From Moringa oleifera (lineage: Eukaryota > Streptophyta > Magnoliopsida > Brassicales > Moringaceae): a stretch of 64,000 nt of DNA. Where the stretch lies: assembly GCA_021397835.1 (NCBI GenBank), contig JAJFZO010000799.1:3410001-3474000 (forward strand), given 5' to 3'. This document shows positions 26,426 to 37,271 of this stretch, one piece after another; positions within the stretch are counted from its first letter, which is position 1; every line of letters begins with the position of its first letter. Below the pieces are notes generated by a model, which ran no database searches, was not told the DNA's origin, and saw only the letters and a program-made list of their open reading frames with translations. The position numbers and the translations under genes were made by a program.

Positions 26426-27536
26426 TGTTTGGAATGACAATTTGAAGAAGAATATGTAGAATTTTTTATCAATATTTGGTTCTAAGAAAGTTGAGGATAA
26501 CTTTTTCTTGTAATTTGCTAAGTTTTTTAAATAGAGGATCCGGGTTATTGATATATGATTTCTTAGTGTTTAATTAATTAGTTTTTGTTTTTTATGTTGA
26601 CTAGTTGTAAGATAATATATATTATTAAGTATTAGAATTATAATTAAAGGAGCTTACAATAAATTAGTTGAAGGTGATTTATATGACACATAATTTTGTT
26701 ACCAATTGGGACACATAAAATGATAATTATATTCTTACAATTGTGAAAACAACTTTAATTGGTCACAAATCTAACATGTTATCTCATACATCTTCACATA
26801 ATTAAGGCATATATATCTATATATGTTTGGCGGGTTAGGTGTATACTTTTGTCATTGAATAAATATAAAAAATTAGGTGTGCATGTTTGTCAGAAAGTCA
26901 GATTGCAGTTTGACCCCACAATGAATTCTCATGCCTGCATTGTAATGGTTGAAAAGTGAGGATGGATTTGGGAGCTACTCTACCTTTCCCAAATAGCCTG
27001 CAGCTTGTTCACACTGATCACACAAGCAAAACCAGAATAAGATCAGATCACTGTCGTGTTGCATGCATTTCCAAGCGATAAACATGCCCACACGAACTCA
27101 TCTTCGCATCTTTATTACAACATACCTTCACACTTTTGAATTTTTAATAATAGATATTCTTAGGGTCATATGATATTTTTGAGTCCCATAAATATCATTA
27201 GTTTCACTGCAAAAAGACAGCAGTCTTTGCAACAAGGTGAAAGAAAGCCTGCTTTCCCACAGACCAACAATTAGTATCTAATATACTTGAAAGAAAGAAT
27301 TGTCTTCTTCAATTTGTCAAGGTATGTCAATATTAAGACATTAGAAAGAAGCAAGAAAGAAAGATTAATTCTTGCCCGTTGAAGGCCTTGATCGTTTTTG
27401 AGAAGAAAGAAAGATCAATTCTTGCAGGTTGAAGGCCTTGATCGTTTTTGAGAAGTAACTATTACTACAGATATAAATGAATTAATAGATCTTCCAACAT
27501 AAAATGAATAAATAAAGAATCTGTGCTATCACGGTT
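26426..27536. other. Spacer and 3' flank of the U-box gene
   Basis: No gene recognised. The part right of about 27200 is the likely 3' UTR or downstream region of the U-box gene and includes a 50 bp tandem repeat listed separately. Confidence 0.5.
27361..27455. repeat. Two-copy tandem repeat, 50 bp period
   Basis: Copies at 27361-27410 and 27411-27455 share GAAGGCCTTGATCGTTTTTG exactly and differ at only a few other positions (for example CTTGCCCGTT against CTTGCAGGTT). It lies about 80-175 bases past the stop codon of the U-box gene, so it may be transcribed in its 3' UTR. Confidence 0.9.
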
Positions 27537-28850
27537 TCAAAAGGACCTTTTAACATACTTAAAATCTACAGACTCGATGCATTCCAAACCTGCCCTGTAA
27601 GGATTCAGAAGCTTCAGAAGCTCAGTTGCTTTCTCCTTTGTTTCATACTCGCAACCCACTTGTAAGAGTACCAATAGCTTTTGAAAAGCACCTACCTGAA
27701 GAGCCTCCACTAAAACCCTTCCTTCATGTTTCTTTTCGCAATGGCTGATCAGCTTCCAGATTATGGAAACCGAATACTCAGTTGCCAAATTAGATACCCT
27801 TAAGATTTTCTTCACCAAAACTGGCATGCTTAGAGCATTGTTGTAAGCCTCTTCCCTCCCTTCTTCGCAATCACAAAGCTCATTGACGACCCCTAATGCT
27901 TTTTCACATACGCTTCTTTCAGAGTCTATCATGATGTTTATCAACACAGAAACCAAACCCATCTCCACAAATGCTAATTTGATCTTCTCAGTACTGGATG
28001 AGGTAGACCATACCAAGTTGAAGATCACCATCAGGGAAGCTTTTGTCATTGAAGTGCTCACAGGATCTCTGACGAACTGAAACAACGTTTCATTCACTCC
28101 TTCAATGGCCGCCAGTGCTTCTACGTATTGCTGGTCACAGGAAAGAAGCTCTTTCAGGGTGATCAAGGAATGTTGCTTGGCTTCTGAGTCTGTGTGCTTC
28201 AAAAACCAAACCATGCAACGTAAAGAAGCCTGTGATCCCAAGGACATCTTGGCTTCCGCATCAAGTGGAAACATCCAAGTCAGTGTGGATAAAATCTCTT
28301 GCAGCACATTTGCGTTCCTCTCGAGAGAGTCTGCTGCAAATGCGTCAAACGCTCCAGCTAGAACGCTGGCTGTTCCATTAACAACAATGCACTGCCTGTT
28401 TCTCTCACTTTCGCTGCCCCAAATCTTGATTTTCTGCACCAATGCCAGGCAGCCGAGTCGATCCAAACGTTGCCTAGAGGCCGTAATATTGACAAGTATC
28501 TCCAAGACCTCAACAGCAGACACGGGAACTCTTGGAGTTGGGATTCGATCAACGCCGAAGTGTTTGTTCTCCACGCACCATTCTTGAATCATTTCCCTCA
28601 GTGTATGATTTGGTATCTGATCAAAGCTCCTGAGTACCTGAGCGGTAACAGGGCAGGTGAAGTTTCCATCCTGGAGCCACTTCTCGATGCTTTCTCGATC
28701 GTATGTTATCCCAGAAGACAACGTAACAGGATCTTTCATAAGATCAAGAGATATGGGGCATCGAAAGTGATTAGGAATCTTGAGGTCCATGTCAGGACCG
28801 TCCAGCTGCTTCTTGCCGGTTGTTTTTCTCCTTATCCAACCAAAAATCAT
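27537..28850 (-). CDS. PUB21: U-box E3 ubiquitin ligase, PUB21-like, intronless
   Basis: Single-exon frame of 437 aa. The frame is open for 30 more codons upstream, but they begin with a non-ATG codon and spell a hydrophobic run unlike the family; 28850 is the first ATG and gives MIFGWIRRK, the usual short basic N-terminus. The U-box spans residues 25-95 (IPNHFRCPISLDLMKDPVTL, TYDRESIEKWL, TCPVT, PNHTLREMIQEWC). This domain binds the E2 enzyme without zinc. After it come RIPTPRVPVSAVEV and about 300 residues of helical armadillo-like repeats, ending VDFKYVKRSF. The layout is that of the plant PUB20/21/22/23/24 group, whose studied members damp pattern-triggered immunity and drought responses; assignment to PUB21 rests on the C-terminal tail and overall similarity recalled by eye. 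Likely cytosolic. Upstream W-box cores fit stress induction. Confidence 0.92.
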   Translation of the reverse strand: MIFGWIRRKTTGKKQLDGPDMDLKIPNHFRCPISLDLMKDPVTLSSGITYDRESIEKWLQDGNFTCPVTAQVLRSFDQIPNHTLREMIQEWCVENKHFGVDRIPTPRVPVSAVEVLEILVNITASRQRLDRLGCLALVQKIKIWGSESERNRQCIVVNGTASVLAGAFDAFAADSLERNANVLQEILSTLTWMFPLDAEAKMSLGSQASLRCMVWFLKHTDSEAKQHSLITLKELLSCDQQYVEALAAIEGVNETLFQFVRDPVSTSMTKASLMVIFNLVWSTSSSTEKIKLAFVEMGLVSVLINIMIDSERSVCEKALGVVNELCDCEEGREEAYNNALSMPVLVKKILRVSNLATEYSVSIIWKLISHCEKKHEGRVLVEALQVGAFQKLLVLLQVGCEYETKEKATELLKLLNPYRAGLECIESVDFKYVKRSF

Positions 28851-29161
28851 GTTTGCAAAGAAAAGCTTGAGAAAAACCCAGAAGTTGAAACCAAAAGAGA
28901 AGCAGAGAGAGAGAGAGATGAAATGGCCTGTGAAATACAAAGCTTGAGTTGTATTGGGAGGCTTATATATTACATCAAATACATGGAGTTGGAGAAAACG
29001 CGGCTGTCAAGCAATTCACATGATGTTTTTTCAAAGTCTAGAGCTTAGCCGAGACGGAGAAAGAATTGAAGGGAAGCGTTCAAATTGAAAACCATGAAGC
29101 ATATGTTAAAGAAATAATTTAAGATATTAGAGTGTGATATGTGTTAGTAGGATTTTGAATA

Positions 29162-29358
29162 TTGACTGTTGAATGTTTGAAACTTTAAGGTCCCAACCAT
29201 ACGTCAAAGCCATGAAATGGTAAAAGCTAGAGAAGCCCACACTTTGAGATTACCAAGGAAAAGAAATTAGAGAGTTTTGACGCGTTGACATAGACACGTT
29301 ATATGGTTTGATGAATGTTATGAAAATTTCTATTCTTTCTTTCTCCACGTCTTTGACC
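29162..29358. promoter_or_regulatory. Cluster of five TTGAC W-box cores upstream of the U-box gene
   Basis: TTGAC cores occur at 29162-29166 (TTGACT), 29203-29207 (reverse strand, TTGACG), 29277-29281 (TTGACG), 29285-29289 (TTGACA) and 29353-29357 (TTGACC). They lie about 310-510 bases before the start codon. Two match the strict WRKY-binding W-box TTGAC(C/T). WRKY control of immune-related PUB genes is plausible; binding is inferred. Confidence 0.4.
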
Positions 29359-29607
29359 CTTTGTGTTAGAGTAATAACACAGAGAAGAACTTTTCCAACT
29401 TAGAAATGACACAGTAATATGCTAAGAAAAGATTGCATATTTGTATGAACAACGTGTCGTTCATCTTGTTCTCTTTTGCTGCAAATGAATGCATAGGAGA
29501 TGGCTTTTCATTGATCTCTAAGCGTGTATCTCAAGCACCTGAACCAATTCAATTCCGCAGAAGCTTCATCCCCGCAACTCAGGGCTTTCTCAGCTTTTTC
29601 CTCTCCC

Positions 29608-29609
29608 AA

Positions 29610-29640
<31 letters not shown>

Positions 29641-29642
29641 TA
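29608..29642. repeat. Poly(A)-(TA)n microsatellite
   Basis: A run of eleven A followed by about 12 TA units. Likely length-variable between individuals. Confidence 0.9.
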
Positions 29643-30096
29643 AAATAAACCTTGTACTATGTTCTATGATTGAAATCCATTCATACATCAGTTGGCTTTG
29701 TGTGCATGTGTGACAGAGAGAGTTAAAGATGGCAAGCTCCAACAATCCCTGTTGTCTATTTTCTCCAAAAATTACAGAAACATTATTTATAAATGCCTAC
29801 TTTATTTACGTTCAATAAATATGGCTATACAGACAGGACATATCAACCCCCATAACAAAACAATCTCACAGATTAGAATGAGTTTATGAATAAATCAATC
29901 ATCTAGCTGAAGCCTAAGCAATTATGACCTTCTCCTTCCTTCCAACCACTCAAATAAACTCACCTCTTCCTCCTCCACTCAAGTTACTCAAAATCGCAAC
30001 AAACCAACTTGTCTGAAATATGAGATCACCACTTCCTAGTTACATGGTCTCCAGTAACATTGGAGAGCCAGACTCAGCACTTTAACAGGAGGGACA

Positions 30097-33000
30097 TCAC
30101 TCCTGTCTAATATATGGGGAGGAACTCACCTCCGTACTATAAAATGAATCATCCCCAGCATTCTCATATATATTTTCATTCTTCTCTTCATCCCACCTAA
30201 GGACCTCCCTTATATATTTGAATGCCTCATCAACTGAGGTTCGCTCCCGTGCTCTAGACTGCCATACAAACAGCTTTTGCCCAGTTATTGAAAAGTATAG
30301 TTCCTTGAATTTCACTGCAACGTAATAGTATGCTTGGTGCGCCAGAGACTGATTATTGTTGTGCGGCCTCACAGGGCTGAATTCCGTGAACCACTCACAA
30401 GTAGACAAGGGAGCCTGGTTTATCTTATCTTCAAAGGAATCATATTTGTTCAGCAAAAGCACAAACGGAGTGTCCCTGAAACAAGGGTGCTTCACCAGAC
30501 TCTCAAACATATCTCTGCTTTCAAGCATTTTATTGCTAGGACCTGTTCCACGTACACACATCTCGTCATAGTCACTCAGAGCAACACAGAAAATCACCAC
30601 CCTAACATCTTCGAACATTTCCAGCCATTTGCAGCCATCATGCAGTCCCTTGGAATTTATGCGAATTAGTTGATACCTAAGACAGCAAGAAATTAGCACA
30701 AAAAAAAAAACCAAGTGTTCTCAAACATAAGTGTAAGATGAGAAAACACACAATTCAATGTAAAATGGATAAAGGAATTACTTGGTTAAAGGAGGTGGAC
30801 AATCAAAGTTATCACCGTATATCTCTGACATGGGGCTTCTATCATCAAAGGAAAAGTCAATGAAGGCAAGACCATTGCCTTGAGTGACTCCCTCAGCATA
30901 CAAAATGTCCCTTTCTGAAGGTTCATACTCATTGCTTGATATTTCAACAGCCTATATTAAGAAAATGCACCATATTTCATCAAATAACAGAATGAAACTT
31001 CAAGAATAACTAGCAAAAGGTAGAATACGGTCTCCATATTCACCATGCCCTCCATCACTGCCACAAGGAATCCCAATTAACAAACGAAAAATATTACAGG
31101 GTAAAATTTTCCTTAAATTGTTATGAGGAGAATCCTACCTGATCTGGTAAATCTACAATTTTAAGATTTCAAAAAGTAAAATAAAAGAAAATGGTAGCAA
31201 AATAATCTGAATCAAACTTTAAGTTAATATGCATACCATACTATCATAAACACATCACATTCACATATTTTGAAACTATGACTATACGATGGCTAGTTTG
31301 GATCAACATTGGATATGATAACACAATATATTATATACATGAACATGTGATTCATAAACTGATTCTGTTTTTTGTTTCGTATGAAATAAATGTCCTTAAT
31401 GGACAGATTTGGTATATAAAATATCCAAATTGTTTGATTTCTCAGTGTCTATTTTCACACATAAGATGCAGGTTTTAACATAAAATCATTTTTTTCTCTA
31501 CAAACTTGGGGTAATATGAAAAAAGAGCAATATATTTATATTAACTACAAAAGCACCAAAGGGTGTCACCCATCTACATATACTTTCTACTTAGAGGTAA
31601 AGACATCTATGAACTCTACAAACTTGGGGTAATATGAAGTTGACACAGGATTTGGTACATGATTTGTTTAAGTTTGAAAAGATAGCAAATCTTATTCAAT
31701 GTCACCGATCTCAAATTCTCATGGATACTTCATTTCCTTAGGAATATTGCCTCATCTGAAATCCGCATTACCTTTTCTTTGAATCCCTGATGCACATGTT
31801 CACTCCTTGAAATTCTCAATCCAGAAACTAAGAGGGCAGAACCGTTGATTAAAAAAAATATATTTGACCAAAAGACCTTTGTTGTTGGAAACCAATTTCC
31901 AAGACAGATTACCTATTATTCTTCAGCTAAGGTGTACATCTATTTCTATACCTATAAAGGAGATTTCAAACTTTAAAAAAAAAAAATCATAAATAAGTTA
32001 TTATATTATCACTCAAAACCTTACAAATTCATGAATTTTGCTATTTTCAATAAGCTACAAGGTAAATGAAAATGAGAAAACAAGGACTTGGTGAATCCAA
32101 ATATAAGTTCTAAAATCCATCACTCAGTAACAGGGGAAAATGTTGTACAGCACAAAATCCCTTCCACATCTTCACAATTAGGGTAAAATAATATGGGAAG
32201 CAAAACAAAGAGCCAGATTTGGCAAAGGGACAATCAAGGAGATAGGAGAAACATAACACAAATGGAGTTTAACAGGGACTATACGGCCAGATAAAAATAA
32301 AGGTGAAGATTCAAGAGGGATACCTGATCTAAGAAATATTTGGCAACATCTGGAAGGGTATGCAACTCCTTCCTTCTCCTGTATGTTTCCTGAATGGCAG
32401 GATCCTTCCATACCTCATCTACAATGGGAGCATACTCCCGTGTTGCAGCAGGAAAGAATGCATCCAAGTCTCCCGTAGCCATAATATCAAGTAACCAGTC
32501 AGAGAAGTGCTTGAACCTTGGGTTAATCGAATAGATGCATTGCTTACTTCCATCAACCCCTGTCCCACCTGATTTGTTTTACAGTCAGCCTTCATTACTC
32601 TAATTGATAATGCAATAAACACTAAAAACACTACATTTCTTTCATTATAAGTCTTTTATATGCCCACTCCCGTACATATCTGTACAAACTACTTACGAAT
32701 TCTCAAATAATCTTAACAAATTTAAAAATAATGTACCCCTTTTGCACTGTCACAAACAAAGTTTCTCCCAAGACCCACACAACTATCATCCATATCATCA
32801 AATATAAATAAAATCGATTTTCAAACAGTTTGCAGGATGCAACTTCACTTAAACCTTCTTTTCTCCTTTTTGAAGAGAGATGGGGAAGAAAGAACGGGGC
32901 AGGCAACCAAGATCTTCATCTTATGCAACTCCATTGCATACTGAGAAATATGGAAATTACAGCAATCACAAAAATAGGCTAACTAACTATTTAAGGATTA

Positions 33001-36000
33001 CATGACAGACCTAATCTTGAGTATGCATATTCGTCAACCAGAACATCTAACTTTTCCACATCATAGATAACTTTTTTCACATATGATACATCTCTCATAA
33101 TACAAGTCACTCAAACATGACAATGCGACTATTGCTTTGGAATTCTATTACCAAAAGAGCATGTCATGCTCAAAATTATCCCCCTTGCGTGCATAACATC
33201 ATAACTTATCCTCCATTCGAGTAACTGCTCATTGATCGGGATGAAAGTTGGAAAAGAGCAAAGGAGTGGGACAAACCAGGGATGGAGTGGAAGCCACTTT
33301 CCTCTTTGAAGGAGCCAAATAGAAATCATGTGGAATGTATTAAGAAGGGTTGACTATTGATAACTTGAAGAAAAGGGGATTTAGTTTAGTGAACAGGAGT
33401 GCCTAGAGTAAAGAGAGAGAAGAATCAATTCAACACTTGTTTTTGGAGTGTGAATAGGCAAGACAGTTTTGGGGGAGCAGTATCGCAGCTGCTGGAGGTA
33501 GACTGGGCTGCTGTGAGGACAGTGAAGGGGGAGCTCTTTGCATGGAACAGTATCTGCAGGGATAAGCCAAGGAAAAAACTGTTTAGGAGAATATACTCAC
33601 TGGTTTTGTGGCTGATTTGGAGCAGAGGAATAGAAGAACATTTGAGGGGAAGGAGTATCTATTGACGAGTTTTTGTACTCAATGGCTTCATATTCTGAAA
33701 CAGTAGGATACCAGAAATAATTTTGTAAATGAGGGAGAATTTGTTGATTTTGTAGAGATTCTAATATGTTTGGATTCTAACCTTTTGTACATGGGTTGCA
33801 CCCCCTTTGGTGCTATTGTATATAACAATACTCCCTATATCACTGCTCAATAACAAGTATTAAGAAGGGTTGACTTCCTTTCAAACCCACTATCACTTTT
33901 CCTTTAAAAATGGAACACCAGCGAGATAAAGAAGATGTAACTAATTTTTCAGATCAAAAAAAGAGAAAATGTAACCAAATTTGGTCTTTTAGAGGGATTC
34001 TCTTCACTACTTTTCTTCCACCCTTTCCTTTATTCATTTTCCTGTCCCTCCTACCAAGCAGGGTGTTTGAGAGCAAGGAAAGGGTCCAAAAAGAGGACTC
34101 CTCAAATAATTTAATGCAAAACAGAATATATTTTGACAGGACCACCAAAGCAACCCCTTGAACTAAAACTTCCACCAAAAGGGAGCACAATCTCATAAAC
34201 TAGCTTCCGCTATTGATTTTTCCCTAGATTATGAAAATGTTCACCATAGTTTTTACTGACCTCACATCATCAAGGAAAAGACTTACTGCTCCAGTCCACA
34301 AAAAAATAAAAGCACCAACAATTGAATAGATGAACAGGTAAAACGCCAGCATTAAACAGGTTAAACATAAAGGAAGAAAAGATACAACACTGTAACATTG
34401 AGACCTGAGGCAGAGCCTTCATTTTCCACAGAAGTTGTTTCCTTCTCCATCAAAGCCTCCTCTTCAAACCTTTCTCGTCCCTCAAGTAATATGCTAAGAT
34501 ATTTGTACATGTTACTTTGTATCATTAGCTTGAGATTCTGCAACTCTTCTGGAGTGAAGTTCCCATATAAAAATTTAGCCTGTTTGATACAAGACAGGGA
34601 CAATCTCAAGGGTCGTCATTTAAAGAATTGCACTACAGATAGAAATACTGAGAAGTTAACATTTAAGCAAAACAATTTTGCGAAGATAACATATAAGTTA
34701 CTAGTAGATAACAAAAATCACAGAAATCTGGCTTGAAATAGAGACAACTTGCGTCAGTAAATTAAATCATGTGGAGTATCTGCATTCCTTTTGTGATCTA
34801 ACAAATATACAATGCATAAATGAGTGGCTTTCCCCTGATCCACCATTACTTGCTGGCAAAACCACTAATTTGAGAATACATGTCACTGAAGTGGAGAAAA
34901 AGATAGGATCTATAAACTAGAGAAACAGTTTTTAATTGTCAGTCAATCATCCATATCCAAGCTCCTAGAACCACACTGCCTAAGAATCCCTCCACCAATG
35001 AAAAATATAAAATCTTTGACTCTGCACACCTTGCAGTCACGTTTTAACCTGTTAGAGACTCCATCATAAAGACTCCCCTGATTCATCATTATTTGTTGGA
35101 AAAACCGCTAATTTTAGAATACTTGTCACTGAAGTGGAAGATAAAGATAGGTTCTATAAAGTAAAGAAACAGTTTTTAATTGTGAGTTGATCATCCATGT
35201 CCAAGCTCCTAAAACCACACTGCCTATGAATCACTCCACCAACGAAAAATATAAAATCTCGACTCCGAACACCTTGCAGTCACGTTTTAAACTGTTAGAG
35301 ACTCCATCATAGAGGTGACCCCAGAACAAAATTACATGTAATATAACGCTGATTAATGCAACAGCACCACCATCGACATAAAAAAAATCTAACATCATTG
35401 AATCTGAGCTCATTGTTTCCCAAAGAGCTCTAGATATTATGAGCCAAGTTTTGGCCTGTTGTGATGATATATGGTCGAAGCTCTTAGATCTCACATCAAC
35501 TAAGACTGTTCCATCAAGCAACATATAAGACCTTGACTCCTCACACATCGCAAACACATTTCAAAGCATAAGAAGCTTGATGCTGTAGTACATCTTGGAG
35601 AGTATGGACAAATAAGGAGCAACAAGAAAAGAAGAAAAACAAGGTCATAGGTTTGGATAACAAAAATCACTATACATAAATATACTGAATTCCAAAATAA
35701 TAACAAACACGTCTCCCCACATAGTAGACGGCCTAAATATTTATAGACACCAAATTATAACAGAAAGCCAAATCCTAATGGAAATAGAAAAACAAATCCT
35801 AGTAGAATTAGAAAACCAAAGCCCTAACGAAAACCAAATTCAAAAGTCCGTTCTTTCCAAATTTCTTAGATTCCAATACAATCCTGATATCCTTAACAAT
35901 ATAAAAATTAACAGAATTACAATTTGTCATTATAGTTTCTAATAAAAATAAAATTCTTGTTTTGTTCTGTTCTCCATCACTTTGTCACAGAGGCAACTCC

Positions 36001-37238
36001 AAAGTGAAAAAATACTTGCTATATGATATGCTTAAGGTGACATCACCACTATTAACATAAAATCTAAAACCATCACTAGTTAACTAGATGTGCAAGAAGT
36101 TTTTTTTCTTTTTTTTTTCTTTGATAACTGTGATATTCACTGAATTCACTCCGTCATTCTACCTCAACAAATCGACAGAAAGTTGGGGCCCAACAACTAA
36201 TCCACTGGACTTGAATTTAAGGACAAAAAAGAACTCAATGGCCCTAAGGCAATTCAAACAAGCCAGATGTCTAAGAAGCTTAATCCACGTGCTTATATAA
36301 AAATTAGAAATTGCTCCAATTCTATGGCAGTAGCTTTCACTCAATGATGGATTGTTGAGCAAGAGCGAGAATGCACCCACCATCTTAAAAATGAAGCAAA
36401 CTATATACATGCCCAAACCTTGGAACAAGGGGATAGCTAAGTAAGACAAGAAAAAATTGCATTATGAGGGGGAAAAAAAAGTTATGACCTTTGTCATATT
36501 AAAATCACCACCATAGTTGAACAACAAATAAAAGATCTAAGAGAAACTTTTATAACATGTGCATTGAAATCCTTCTGTCCTTTTTCTCTTTCGCTCACTT
36601 TTTTGCATTTGATTGGACAAAATATTTATATTTGATGATGCTCAAAGTTGTCAGCATGCACCTCGGGTTGAAACCACTCTAGTATTGTCCTTCTTGCAAA
36701 ATCAGGATATACTTAAATTCATATTGCATCTCTTTGGCAGGTCAATAGCCACTATGGGATTTGTCTAGGCACTAACAACCCCCAAGTCTAGGCACACCAG
36801 TCCCCACAAACGGCATGTGGTAACCACACAAGGTATCATCCCCTTTGGTTGTAGCTGCATATTTTTCTTTTCCTTTTAAGGTCGCATTATCGTCATAGCT
36901 TACAACTCAAAAAGATACCGTGCAAGGTTAGGATGGCAAAGAGTAGCCAACGATGGATTTGTCCAAGCATTATCAACATTTATCACTCTATTTAACTTGC
37001 ACTCTTAATCAATAATAAACTGGTGCTTAATGACAAAGTATTGAAAAAAGAGTATCACACTATTTTACACATAAATGAGTTTAATTAACCTTCATGTGAT
37101 TTCAATGCAATGATTAAAAAAATTGAAATTAAATTAAAATTAAAAGAAACAAATGAGTATAGAAAATAATTGTAGCCAACATCTGCTAACACAGATATGA
37201 TTCTCGAAATGAATATTTATTACCCAAAAAAAAAAAAC

Positions 37239-37271
<33 letters not shown>

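Larger units (their letters stand above)
28851..30096. other. Promoter region of the U-box gene and 3' flank of XLG3
   Basis: Shared spacer between two minus-strand genes. Roughly the left 600 bases should hold the U-box gene's 5' UTR and promoter (TTGAC-core cluster listed separately). A GA-rich stretch at 28903-28920 lies just upstream of its start. An A-run followed by (TA)n fills 29608-29642. The part right of about 29680 is probably the XLG3 3' UTR and downstream region. Confidence 0.55.

Noticed and set aside
28105..29048. Long plus-strand frames of 160 and 192 codons
   Set aside because: They are antisense shadows of the intronless U-box gene, which has clear family conservation on the minus strand.
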